Of a stretch of DNA of 64,000 nt, positions 26,242 to 33,306 are shown in pieces. Position 1 is the stretch's first letter. Each line of letters begins with the position of its first letter. The notes beneath the pieces were generated by a model, which was not told the DNA's origin, searched no databases, and was given only the letters and a program-made list of their open reading frames with translations. The stretch is taken from NCBI RefSeq assembly GCF_032098525.1, contig NZ_CP134890.1, forward strand, positions 2,108,001 through 2,172,000. The letters run 5' to 3'. The DNA comes from Flavobacterium sp. PMTSA4 (GTDB taxonomy: Bacteria > Bacteroidota > Bacteroidia > Flavobacteriales > Flavobacteriaceae). A program made the position numbers and the translations under genes.

Positions 26242-26634
26242 TTAAAACTTCTTGCGTTTATCTAGTAAATCTGTATTTTCAATTGGATTATCTTTTCCAG
26301 AAAGTGCGTTATCTATTTTTTCAATGTAATCCAATGAATCATCAATATAGAATGATAAGTTTGGAACTTTTCGAAGTTGTAATTTTACTCTTTGAGATAA
26401 ATCGTGTTTTATTAACGGTGCGTTTGTCTTTACAGCTTCCAATAAATCTTTTGCTTTGTCTTGAGGAAAAACACTTAAATATACTTTTGCAATAGACAAA
26501 TCAGTTGTAACACTGACTTTTGAAACAGAAATTACCAAGTTTGTAATTCCGTTTTTTCGAACTTCACCTTGAAGAATATCAACTAAATCCTTTTGAAGTA
26601 CACTGCCAATTTTTTTCTGTCTATTCGTTTCCAT
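26242..26634 (-). CDS. rbfA: 30S ribosome-binding factor A
   Basis: Binds immature 30S subunits and helps 16S rRNA 5'-end maturation, important in the cold. The start is set at ATG 26634 (130 residues, METNRQKKIGSVLQKDL); ten extra residues from 26664 would overlap the promoter box. The KH-like fold is recognisable from VSVTTDLSIAKVYLSVF and LRKVPNLSFYIDDSLDY, followed by a short charged tail. It is the first gene of an operon with the FtsX-type permease. The -7 box lies only 4 nt before the ATG. Confidence 0.93.
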   Translation of the reverse strand: METNRQKKIGSVLQKDLVDILQGEVRKNGITNLVISVSKVSVTTDLSIAKVYLSVFPQDKAKDLLEAVKTNAPLIKHDLSQRVKLQLRKVPNLSFYIDDSLDYIEKIDNALSGKDNPIENTDLLDKRKKF

Positions 26635-26638
26635 ACTG

Positions 26639-26646
26639 CAAAAATA
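26639..26646 (-). promoter_or_regulatory. -7 promoter box of rbfA, possibly leaderless
   Basis: TATTTTTG on the minus strand ends 4 nt before the rbfA ATG, implying a leaderless mRNA if used. It overlaps the likely upstream element of the divergent mce promoter. Confidence 0.45.
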
Positions 26647-26671
26647 CACAAAAATCATCTTCACTTTTTAG

Positions 26672-26679
26672 TATCTTTG
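26672..26679 (+). promoter_or_regulatory. -7 promoter box of mce
   Basis: TATCTTTG, 15 nt before the mce ATG at 26695; longer in-frame starts upstream lie before this box. Confidence 0.6.
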
Positions 26680-26694
26680 CTTTTTGCAAAATTT

Positions 26695-27096
26695 ATGAGA
26701 AAAATTGAACACATTGGAATTGCAGTAAAAAATCTTGAAGCTTCAAATCAATTATTTGAAAAAATATTTGGAAACCCTCCATATAAAGAGGAAGAAGTTA
26801 TAAATGAAGGTGTAAAAACTTCTTTTTTCATGAATGGTCCGAATAAAATTGAACTTTTAGAAGCAACAAATCCAGAAAGTCCTATTGCAAAGTTTTTAGA
26901 TAAAAAAGGAGAAGGAATTCACCATATTGCATTTGATGTAGAAAATATTGAAAAAGAGATTCAACGCTTGAAAGGCGAAGGGTTTATAGTTTTAAACGAA
27001 ACCCCTAAAAAAGGAGCAGACAACAAACTTGTGGCTTTTTTACACCCAAAAGGCACAAATGGCGTTTTAATTGAGCTTTGCCAAGAAATACAATAA
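26695..27096 (+). CDS. mce: Methylmalonyl-CoA epimerase
   Basis: Interconverts (S)- and (R)-methylmalonyl-CoA in propionate and odd-chain or branched amino-acid metabolism. The start at ATG 26695 gives 133 residues, the usual size, beginning MRKIEHIGIAV. It is a VOC-fold protein with the expected metal ligands His6, His76/77 (GIHHIAFDV) and Glu127 (LIELCQ). The mutase genes are not in this window. It is divergent from rbfA with overlapping promoter regions and is followed by a tRNA gene. Confidence 0.93.
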   Translation: MRKIEHIGIAVKNLEASNQLFEKIFGNPPYKEEEVINEGVKTSFFMNGPNKIELLEATNPESPIAKFLDKKGEGIHHIAFDVENIEKEIQRLKGEGFIVLNETPKKGADNKLVAFLHPKGTNGVLIELCQEIQ

Positions 27097-27148
27097 AAAA
27101 ATAGTTGCAACGAAAAAAAAATAGTAGTAATATTGCAACCTCAAAACT

Positions 27149-27222
27149 GGTCCTATAGCTCAGTTGGTTAGAGCACCTGACTCATAATCAGGTGGTCCTT
27201 GGTTCGAGCCCAAGTGGGACCA
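27149..27222 (+). tRNA. tRNA with CAU anticodon (elongator Met or Ile2)
   Basis: A complete 74-nt cloverleaf. Acceptor stem GGTCCTA pairs with TGGGACC (one G-T pair), D-arm contains AGCTCAGTTGGTTAGAGC, the anticodon stem CTGA/TCAG (extended by AC/GT) holds loop CTCATAA, and the T-arm is CTTGG-TTCGAGC-CCAAG. The discriminator is A and the CCA is not encoded. The G1-C72 pair rules out initiator tRNA. CAU could be elongator Met or the lysidine-modified Ile2 tRNA; sequence alone does not settle it here. Confidence 0.93.
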
Positions 27223-27411
27223 CAATAATAAAAGACCTCTTTTGAGGTCTTTTTTATTAAAACTTGATTGCATATTTATTCGTATATTTCAATAAATTAG
27301 TATAATAATTGACTATTATTAGGCTTTTTAAAGATTATATAAACATTAATTTAATAGATAAAATTTTTAAAAAATTTTGAAGATTAGATTTTTTTTATAC
27401 TTTTACGCACT
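27223..27411. other. Intergenic region after the tRNA
   Basis: Contains the tRNA terminator (27231-27257) and then about 150 bp of very AT-rich DNA without an open frame or an exact TAnnTTTG box for the following small gene. Confidence 0.6.
27231..27257 (+). terminator. Rho-independent terminator of the tRNA gene
   Basis: AAAGACCTC pairs with GAGGTCTTT around a TTTT loop, followed by a T-run, 8 nt after the tRNA. Confidence 0.88.
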
Positions 27412-27630
27412 ATGAAAATTGTCCCGAATAGAATATCTATCTTATTGGCAATGGTTTTGCTGCTATCAAACATAGGTTTTGCTGCACCAGAACCGCCACC
27501 GCCATCAACGCCGCCGCCGCCGCCAGGACTACCAATTGATGGTAGTATTGTCGTATTAGTAGTGGTTAGTATTCTGTTTGGAATTTATAAAGTTTACAAA
27601 AATCAATATATAAAAAAAGCTTCTAATTAA
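27412..27630 (+). CDS. Small Pro-rich secreted/membrane protein with sorting-signal-like C-terminus
   Basis: A 72-residue protein without assigned function. Residues 1-24 are a signal peptide ending GFAAP, followed by a Pro-rich segment (PEPPPPSTPPPPPG), the motif LPIDGS, a hydrophobic helix (IVVLVVVSILFGIY), and a basic tail KVYKNQYIKK. The order short motif, TM helix, positive tail recalls C-terminal sorting signals of the exosortase or sortase type, but no such enzyme is in the window. Small proteins of this style are frequent in Flavobacteriaceae genomes in my recollection. The last codons lie inside the perfect inverted repeat that also terminates ribE. Confidence 0.72.
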   Translation: MKIVPNRISILLAMVLLLSNIGFAAPEPPPPSTPPPPPGLPIDGSIVVLVVVSILFGIYKVYKNQYIKKASN

Positions 27631-27644
27631 TTAGAAGCTTTTTT
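27613..27644. terminator. Bidirectional terminator encoding the C-termini of two convergent genes
   Basis: A perfect 15-bp stem (AAAAAAGCTTCTAAT / ATTAGAAGCTTTTTT) with a 2-nt TA centre. It contains the stop codons of both the small Pro-rich gene and ribE, and gives both proteins the same final residues KKASN. Confidence 0.9.
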
Positions 27645-28232
27645 ATTTGTCATACCGTAAAGTTTAGAAACATACTTACCTATAACATCAAATTCTAAAT
27701 TAATTTTTGTTTTATTTTTAAAATTTTTAAAATTCGTGTTTTCAAAAGTATACGGGATTATTGCAACACTAAATTCATTATCTTTTGAATTAACAACAGT
27801 AAGACTTACTCCGTTTATTGTTATTGAACCTTTTTCAATAGTTACATTTTGCAAAGATTTATCATATTCAAAAGTAAAGTACCAACTCCCATTGGATTCT
27901 TCTATAGATTTACAAAACCCTATTTGGTCAACATGTCCTTGAACTATATGTCCGTCAAGTCTGTCTCCTAACTTCATAGCTCTTTCAAGGTTAACAACAT
28001 CACCAACTTTCCAATCGTTTAAATTTGTTTTTAGAATTGTTTCTTTAATAGCAGTTATTGTATATTCATCACCATCAATGGCAACAACGGTTAAACAAAC
28101 TCCATTATGCGCTACACTTTGGTCAATTTTTAATTCTTTAGTTATTGAAGAAGAAATAGTTATGTTTAAATTTTCTTTGTCTTTCTCAATTTCTTTAATC
28201 ACACCTAGTGTTTCAATTATCCCTGTAAACAT
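27627..28232 (-). CDS. ribE: Riboflavin synthase, alpha subunit
   Basis: Dismutates two molecules of 6,7-dimethyl-8-ribityllumazine to riboflavin. The 201-residue protein shows the two-lumazine-domain repeat: MFTGIIETLG at the N-terminus, VAHNGVCLTVV, GDVVNLERAMKLGDRLDGHIVQGHVD, and the second copy IEKGSITINGVSLTVV. The last residues come from the terminator palindrome. It is divergent from pdxA, with -7 boxes only 5 bp apart and facing each other. No FMN riboswitch fold was seen in the 60-bp gap. Confidence 0.96.
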   Translation of the reverse strand: MFTGIIETLGVIKEIEKDKENLNITISSSITKELKIDQSVAHNGVCLTVVAIDGDEYTITAIKETILKTNLNDWKVGDVVNLERAMKLGDRLDGHIVQGHVDQIGFCKSIEESNGSWYFTFEYDKSLQNVTIEKGSITINGVSLTVVNSKDNEFSVAIIPYTFENTNFKNFKNKTKINLEFDVIGKYVSKLYGMTNKKASN

Positions 28233-28248
28233 TGTAGTTTTATTTTAC

Positions 28249-28256
28249 TAAATTTG
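28249..28256 (+). promoter_or_regulatory. -7 promoter box of pdxA
   Basis: TAAATTTG on the plus strand, 36 nt before the pdxA ATG at 28293. Confidence 0.6.
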
Positions 28257-28261
28257 CACTT

Positions 28262-28269
28262 CAAAATTA
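28262..28269 (-). promoter_or_regulatory. -7 promoter box of ribE, face to face with the pdxA box
   Basis: TAATTTTG on the minus strand, 29 nt before the ribE start. Five bases separate it from the pdxA box, and the two predicted transcripts start within each other's promoter. Confidence 0.5.
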
Positions 28270-28292
28270 GCAATAAATAACAAGTCTTTCTT

Positions 28293-29339
28293 ATGAAAAA
28301 AGCAGAAAATATTATCGTTGGAATTTCGATCGGTGATTTAAACGGAATTGGAAGCGAAGTAATTCTTAAAACATTCGAAGACAATAGAATGTTAGAACTC
28401 TGCACTCCAGTGATTTTTGCTAATGTTAAAATTCTTTCCTTTATAAAAAAACAGCTGAACTTAACTGCTCAGCTTCACGGTATCGATAAAATCGAACAAA
28501 TAGTTATTGGTAAAATAAATGTATTGAACATTTGGCGTGAAGGAGTAGATATAAATTTTGGAACTAATGATGAAACCGTTGGCAAATATGCTATAAAATC
28601 TTTTACAGCCGCTACAAAAGCTTTGAAAGAAAATGAAATTGACGTATTAGTAACAGCTCCAATCAATAAATATAATATTCAATCGGAAGAATTCAAATTT
28701 CCTGGACATACTGATTACTTAAACCAAGAACTTGATGGAAACGCTTTGATGTTTATGATTCAAGATAATTTAAGAGTTGGTTTATTAACTGATCATGTTC
28801 CTGTGAATGAAGTTGCCAAACATTTGAATGAAAAACTAATTATTCAAAAAATTGAAACAATAAAGAAATCGCTTATTCAAGATTTTGGCATAAACAAACC
28901 TAGAATTGCTGTTTTAGCATTAAATCCTCATGCTGGTGATAATGGTGTAATTGGTAAAGAAGATGATGAATTACTAAAACCTACAATAAAAAAACTATTT
29001 GAAAAAGGAACATTAGTTTTTGGACCTTATGCTGCTGATGGTTTTTTTGGAAGTAATCAATATGAAAAGTATGATGCCGTAATTGCAACCTATCATGACC
29101 AAGGATTAATTCCGTTTAAAACGCTTTCATTTGGTAATGGAGTAAACTATACTGCCGGATTAAGTAAAATAAGAACTTCTCCTGATCATGGAACAGCTTA
29201 TGAAATTGCTGGAAATGGAATTGCAGACTATAATTCGTTTAAAGAAGCAGTATATGCTGCTATTGATATTTATAATTCACGAAATGAGTATAAAGAAATA
29301 AGCTCTAATCCCTTGAAAACAAAAGAAAAACAGTTATAA
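28293..29339 (+). CDS. pdxA: 4-hydroxythreonine-4-phosphate dehydrogenase
   Basis: NAD-dependent enzyme of DXP-dependent pyridoxal phosphate synthesis. The 348-residue protein starts with VGISIGDLNGIGSEV, and has the metal-ligand histidines in FPGHTDYL, LTDHVPV and TYHDQGLIPFK, with TAPINK and NPHAGDNG between them. Length and motifs match the family throughout. It heads the cluster leading to DUF177, rpmF, fabH and accBC, though the next gene has its own promoter. The C-terminal lysine-rich extension beyond about residue 335 is not conserved in the family. Confidence 0.96.
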   Translation: MKKAENIIVGISIGDLNGIGSEVILKTFEDNRMLELCTPVIFANVKILSFIKKQLNLTAQLHGIDKIEQIVIGKINVLNIWREGVDINFGTNDETVGKYAIKSFTAATKALKENEIDVLVTAPINKYNIQSEEFKFPGHTDYLNQELDGNALMFMIQDNLRVGLLTDHVPVNEVAKHLNEKLIIQKIETIKKSLIQDFGINKPRIAVLALNPHAGDNGVIGKEDDELLKPTIKKLFEKGTLVFGPYAADGFFGSNQYEKYDAVIATYHDQGLIPFKTLSFGNGVNYTAGLSKIRTSPDHGTAYEIAGNGIADYNSFKEAVYAAIDIYNSRNEYKEISSNPLKTKEKQL

Positions 29340-29382
29340 ACAAAAAAATGTTGATAAGCTTATTGTAATTCCAATAATTTTA

Positions 29383-29390
29383 TATCTTTG
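29383..29390 (+). promoter_or_regulatory. Complete promoter (-33 TTG and -7 box) of DUF177-rpmF
   Basis: TATCTTTG lies 17 nt after a TTG at 29363-29365, matching the Bacteroidota spacing, and 34 nt before the ATG at 29425. It is the best-formed promoter in the window. Confidence 0.68.
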
Positions 29391-29424
29391 CACTCCCGAA
29401 AGTTTGGGGCAAATTGTTGTGTAG

Positions 29425-29967
29425 ATGAAAAGTACGAATGAATATTTAATTCCATTTATTGGATTAAAGTTAGGAAAACACCAGTTTGAATATACAATTG
29501 AAAAAAAGTTCTTTGACGAATTTAGTTTTGATGAATTTGAAAATTGTGAAATTAAAGTAAATGTTGTTCTTGAAAAAAAGTCAACAATGCTTGAAATCCT
29601 TTTTAAACATGCTGGCTCAGTTAATGTTCCGTGTGATTTAACAGGAGAAATGTTTGATTTACCAATTAAAGGAAAATTAAAACTGATTGTTCAATTTGGA
29701 GATGAATTTAATAATGATAATGATGAATTATTAATTCTTCCACATGGCGAACATCAAATTGATTTATCACAATATATTTATGAAATGATTGTATTATCAA
29801 TTCCTCATAAAAGAATTCATCCAGGAGTAAAAGATGGCACATTGCAATCTGAAGCTTTGGAAAAATTAAAAGATTTACAAGTCAAAGAAATTAAAGAAAA
29901 AGATAAAAAAGAAGACGATACTGACCCAAGATGGGACGAATTAAAAAAACTGTTAACGGATAAATAA
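29425..29967 (+). CDS. DUF177 (YceD-like) protein
   Basis: A 180-residue protein of the DUF177/YceD family, which is found beside rpmF in most bacteria and is implicated in 23S rRNA or ribosome accumulation. The family region includes the motif PCDLTGEMFDLPIKGKL and the acidic segment DDELLILPHGEHQIDLSQYIYE. The C-terminus is a charged helix ending EDDTDPRWDELKKLL, the standard YceD ending. rpmF starts 8 nt after its stop. The exact molecular role is not settled. Confidence 0.9.
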   Translation: MKSTNEYLIPFIGLKLGKHQFEYTIEKKFFDEFSFDEFENCEIKVNVVLEKKSTMLEILFKHAGSVNVPCDLTGEMFDLPIKGKLKLIVQFGDEFNNDNDELLILPHGEHQIDLSQYIYEMIVLSIPHKRIHPGVKDGTLQSEALEKLKDLQVKEIKEKDKKEDDTDPRWDELKKLLTDK

Positions 29968-29975
29968 TATAGAAA

Positions 29976-30170
29976 ATGGCACATCCTAAAAGAAAAACCT
30001 CGAAAACAAGAAGAGACAAAAGAAGAACTCACTATAAAGCAACTGCTGCTACAATTGCAACTTGTCCAGTAACTGGAGAAGCACATTTATATCACAGAGC
30101 TTACTGGCATGAAGGTAAAATGTACTACAGAGGACAAGTAGTTATTGATAAATCTGTTGCTGAAGCATAA
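29976..30170 (+). CDS. rpmF: 50S ribosomal protein L32
   Basis: Small basic protein of the large ribosomal subunit, 64 residues, starting MAHPKRKTSKTRRDKRRTHYK. The zinc-ribbon Cys pairs of many L32 proteins are reduced here: only one Cys (TCPVTGEAHLYH) is present, so this is the zinc-independent C-minus type. It follows DUF177 by 8 nt and is followed by a terminator. Confidence 0.97.
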   Translation: MAHPKRKTSKTRRDKRRTHYKATAATIATCPVTGEAHLYHRAYWHEGKMYYRGQVVIDKSVAEA

Positions 30171-30193
30171 TAAAAGTTTTTATAAAAAAACAG

Positions 30194-30217
30194 ACTCTCA
30201 CTTTGTGAGAGTTTTTT
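30194..30217 (+). terminator. Rho-independent terminator of rpmF
   Basis: ACTCTCAC pairs with GTGAGAGT around TTT and runs into T5, 23 nt after rpmF. Confidence 0.88.
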
Positions 30218-30225
30218 GTTTTGAC

Positions 30226-30233
30226 TAACTTTG
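30226..30233 (+). promoter_or_regulatory. -7 promoter box of fabH-accB
   Basis: TAACTTTG just after the rpmF terminator; a TTG at 30203-30205 inside the terminator loop/stem is 20 nt upstream. The fabH ATG is 87 nt downstream. Confidence 0.5.
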
Positions 30234-30320
30234 ATAAATATCCAATCTAAATTAGTAAAGGATTGAAAAAAATTTGTAATTTCCACAACTTTTCTAAAAA
30301 AGAAAAGAAAATAACAATTT

Positions 30321-31319
30321 ATGAATAAAAAAACAGCCGCAATAACCGCAGTTGGATCTTATGTTCCTGATTTTGTTCTCTCTAACCAAGTTTTGGAAAC
30401 TTTGGTTGATACTAATGATGAATGGATTACAACTCGAACAGGCATAAAAGAAAGACGCCTTTTAAAAGAAAAAGGAAAAGGAACCTCTTATTTAGCAATT
30501 AAAGCAGCCCAAGATTTAATTTCAAAAGCAAATATTAATCCCGAAGAAATAGATTTAGTAATCTTAGCAACAGCAACTCCAGATATGCTTGTAGCTTCAA
30601 CTGGCGTTTATGTTGCTACTCAAATTGGAGCAGTAAATGCTTTTGCTTATGATTTACAAGCTGCATGTTCAAGTTTCCTTTACGGAATGTCAACTGCTGC
30701 TGCGTATATCGAATCAGGAAGATACAAAAAAGTATTATTAATCGGTGCCGATAAAATGTCTTCAATTATTGATTATACTGATAGAGCAACTTGTATTATT
30801 TTTGGTGATGGTGCTGGTGCAGTTTTATTTGAACCAAATGAAGAAGGTCTTGGTTTTCAAGATGAATTTTTACGTAGTGATGGTATCGGAAGAGAATATT
30901 TAAAGATTGATGCTGGTGGTTCAATACTTCCGCCTTCTGCTGAAACAGTTGAAAATCGCCAACACTATGTTTTTCAGGACGGAAAAACTGTTTTCAAGTA
31001 TGCTGTTTCTGGAATGGCAGATGTCAGTGAAAAAATTATGCAAAGAAATAATTTAACCAAAGACGATGTAAACTGGCTAATTGCGCATCAGGCGAATAAA
31101 AGAATTATTGATGCAACTGCCAGTCGAATGGGGTTAGATGATGATAAAGTTCTTGTAAATATTCAAAAATATGGTAATACAACCTCAGCTACATTACCAC
31201 TATTATTGAGTGATTTTGAAAATAAATTTAAAAAAGGAGATAATCTAATTTTCGCTGCTTTTGGTGGTGGATTTACTTGGGGTTCTATCTACTTAAAATG
31301 GGCTTACAACAAACAATAA
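30321..31319 (+). CDS. fabH: 3-oxoacyl-[acyl-carrier-protein] synthase III
   Basis: Starts fatty acid synthesis by condensing a CoA primer with malonyl-ACP; in flavobacteria it commonly uses branched primers, which cannot be judged here. The 332-residue protein has the full KAS III triad Cys116 (LQAACSSFLYG), His256 (AHQANKR) and Asn286 (GNTTSATLPL), and the end FGGGFTWGSIYLKW. It leads a unit with accB (25 nt downstream) and accC, coupling priming and malonyl-CoA supply. Confidence 0.97.
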   Translation: MNKKTAAITAVGSYVPDFVLSNQVLETLVDTNDEWITTRTGIKERRLLKEKGKGTSYLAIKAAQDLISKANINPEEIDLVILATATPDMLVASTGVYVATQIGAVNAFAYDLQAACSSFLYGMSTAAAYIESGRYKKVLLIGADKMSSIIDYTDRATCIIFGDGAGAVLFEPNEEGLGFQDEFLRSDGIGREYLKIDAGGSILPPSAETVENRQHYVFQDGKTVFKYAVSGMADVSEKIMQRNNLTKDDVNWLIAHQANKRIIDATASRMGLDDDKVLVNIQKYGNTTSATLPLLLSDFENKFKKGDNLIFAAFGGGFTWGSIYLKWAYNKQ

Positions 31320-31344
31320 ACTAATAATTCTAAAAACAACTATT

Positions 31345-31824
31345 ATGGATTTAAAAGAAATTCAAAACTTAATCAAATTTGTATCCAATACAGGAGTTGC
31401 TGAAGTGAAGTTAGAAACAGGGGATGTAAAAATTACAATCAGAACTACTCTTGAAGGAAACACTCCTGATGTTACTTATGTTCAACAAGCACCAATGCCA
31501 CAAGTAGTTCAAGCTACACCTGCTGCTCAACCAGCCGCACCTGCTGCGCCAGTTGCTTCAGCGCCAGCAGATGATAACTCAAAATACGTAACAATAAAAT
31601 CACCAATGATTGGAACATTTTATAGAAAACCTGCTCCAGACAAACCTGTATTTGTTGAAGTAGGAAGTTCTGTTGGTAAAGGTGATGTATTATGTGTTGT
31701 TGAAGCAATGAAATTATTCAATGAAATTGAATCAGAAGTTTCAGGAAAAATAGTTAAAATTCTTGTTGACGACATGTCACCAGTAGAATTTGACCAACCT
31801 TTATTCTTAGTTGACCCATCATAA
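31345..31824 (+). CDS. accB: Biotin carboxyl carrier protein of acetyl-CoA carboxylase
   Basis: Carries the biotin that shuttles carboxyl groups in malonyl-CoA formation. The 159-residue protein has an N-terminal helical part, an Ala/Pro-rich flexible linker (about 50-75), and a C-terminal biotinyl domain with the acceptor Lys123 in the motif VVEAMKLFNEIES. It starts 25 nt after fabH. accC follows after a 101-bp gap that contains a TTTTAGA heptamer repeat. Confidence 0.97.
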   Translation: MDLKEIQNLIKFVSNTGVAEVKLETGDVKITIRTTLEGNTPDVTYVQQAPMPQVVQATPAAQPAAPAAPVASAPADDNSKYVTIKSPMIGTFYRKPAPDKPVFVEVGSSVGKGDVLCVVEAMKLFNEIESEVSGKIVKILVDDMSPVEFDQPLFLVDPS

Positions 31825-31825
31825 T

Positions 31826-31858
31826 TTTTAGATTTTAGATTTTAGATTTTAGATTTTA
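31826..31858 (+). repeat. TTTTAGA heptamer tandem repeat between accB and accC
   Basis: Four exact TTTTAGA units (31826-31853) and a partial fifth, directly after the accB stop. It is a simple-sequence tract without a hairpin and can vary in number by slippage. Confidence 0.9.
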
Positions 31859-31925
31859 ATAAATAATTATAAACTCTAAAATCGCTAACAATCCAAAAAT
31901 ATCTACTTATCTAATTTAAAAAATT

Positions 31926-33269
31926 ATGTTCAAAAAAATATTAATAGCCAATAGAGGTGAAATTGCCCTAAGAGTGATTAGAACTTGTCGCGAAATGGGA
32001 ATAAAAACCGTAGCAGTATATTCAACTGCTGATTCTGAAAGCTTGCATGTAAAATTTGCTGACGAAGCCGTTTGTATTGGTCCGCCGCCAAGTAATCTTT
32101 CTTACTTAAAAATGTCTAATATCATAGCAGCAGCAGAAATTACAAATGCTGACGCTATTCATCCAGGTTATGGTTTCTTATCTGAAAATGCTAAATTTTC
32201 TAAAATTTGTCAAGAACACGGTATAAAATTTATTGGCGCATCTCCAGAAATGATTGAAAAAATGGGAGATAAAGCTACTGCAAAAGCTACAATGAAAGCT
32301 GCAGGTGTTCCTTGTGTTCCAGGTTCGGAAGGAATTTTAGAAGATTTTGCACAAGCCAAAAAAGTTGCCAAAGAAATTGGTTACCCAGTAATGATGAAAG
32401 CTACCGCTGGTGGTGGTGGAAAAGGAATGCGTGCTATTTGGAAAGAAGAAGAACTTGAAAAAGCATGGGAAAGTGCTCGTCAAGAAGCTGCAGCTTCTTT
32501 TGGAAATGATGGTATGTATATGGAAAAACTGATTGAAGAACCAAGACATATTGAAATTCAAGTTGTTGGTGATTCTTATGGAAAAGCTTGTCACCTTTCG
32601 GAAAGAGATTGTTCTGTTCAACGTCGTCATCAAAAATTAACCGAAGAAACTCCTTCGCCATTTATGACAGATGAATTACGTACTAAAATGGGTGAAGCAG
32701 CAGTTAAAGCAGCCGAATATATTAGTTATGAAGGAGCAGGAACAGTAGAGTTTCTAGTAGATAAACACAGAAACTTTTATTTCATGGAAATGAATACTCG
32801 TATTCAGGTAGAACACCCAATTACGGAACAAGTTATCGATTATGATTTGATTCGTGAGCAAATTTTAGTGGCTGCTGGTGTACCAATTTCTGGAAAAAAC
32901 TATTTGCCACAATTACACTCTATAGAATGTCGTATTAATGCCGAAGATCCATATAATGACTTTAGACCATCGCCAGGAAAAATAACCGTTTTACATGCTC
33001 CTGGAGGTCATGGTGTTCGTCTTGATACGCATGTTTATGCTGGTTATACTATTCCGCCGAATTATGACTCTATGATTGCGAAATTAATTACTACTGCTCA
33101 AACTCGTGGAGAAGCAATCAATAAGATGAAACGTGCATTAGATGAATTTGTAATTGAAGGAATTAAAACTACAATACCATTCCACAGACAGTTGATGGAT
33201 GAACCAGATTATGTAGAAGGAAACTATACTACTAAGTTTATGGAAAGTTTCAAAATGAAAGAAGTGTAA
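31926..33269 (+). CDS. accC: Biotin carboxylase subunit of acetyl-CoA carboxylase
   Basis: ATP-grasp enzyme that carboxylates the biotin on AccB. The 447 residues match the usual length. Visible features are the N-terminus KKILIANRGEIALRVIRT, the Gly-rich ATP loop KATAGGGGKGMR, the metal-binding EMNTRIQVEHPITEQ and the conserved INAEDP. It follows accB with a repeat-bearing 101-bp gap and ends at a bidirectional terminator. The carboxyltransferase genes accA and accD are not in the window. Confidence 0.97.
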   Translation: MFKKILIANRGEIALRVIRTCREMGIKTVAVYSTADSESLHVKFADEAVCIGPPPSNLSYLKMSNIIAAAEITNADAIHPGYGFLSENAKFSKICQEHGIKFIGASPEMIEKMGDKATAKATMKAAGVPCVPGSEGILEDFAQAKKVAKEIGYPVMMKATAGGGGKGMRAIWKEEELEKAWESARQEAAASFGNDGMYMEKLIEEPRHIEIQVVGDSYGKACHLSERDCSVQRRHQKLTEETPSPFMTDELRTKMGEAAVKAAEYISYEGAGTVEFLVDKHRNFYFMEMNTRIQVEHPITEQVIDYDLIREQILVAAGVPISGKNYLPQLHSIECRINAEDPYNDFRPSPGKITVLHAPGGHGVRLDTHVYAGYTIPPNYDSMIAKLITTAQTRGEAINKMKRALDEFVIEGIKTTIPFHRQLMDEPDYVEGNYTTKFMESFKMKEV

Positions 33270-33274
33270 GAAAT

Positions 33275-33303
33275 AAAAAACCCTACTAAAAAGTAGGGTT
33301 TTT
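33275..33303. terminator. Bidirectional terminator between accC and the S9 peptidase gene
   Basis: AAAAACCCTACT pairs with AGTAGGGTTTTT around AAAA, with tracts of A and T on either side, between convergent genes. Confidence 0.9.
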
Positions 33304-33306
33304 ATT

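Noticed and set aside
27149..27222. Initiator methionine tRNA
   Set aside because: The acceptor stem begins with a paired G1-C72; initiator tRNAs have an unpaired first position.
28233..28292. FMN riboswitch upstream of ribE
   Set aside because: The gap to pdxA is only 60 bp and contains two promoter boxes; there is no room for the six-helix RFN fold and no conserved RFN sequence.
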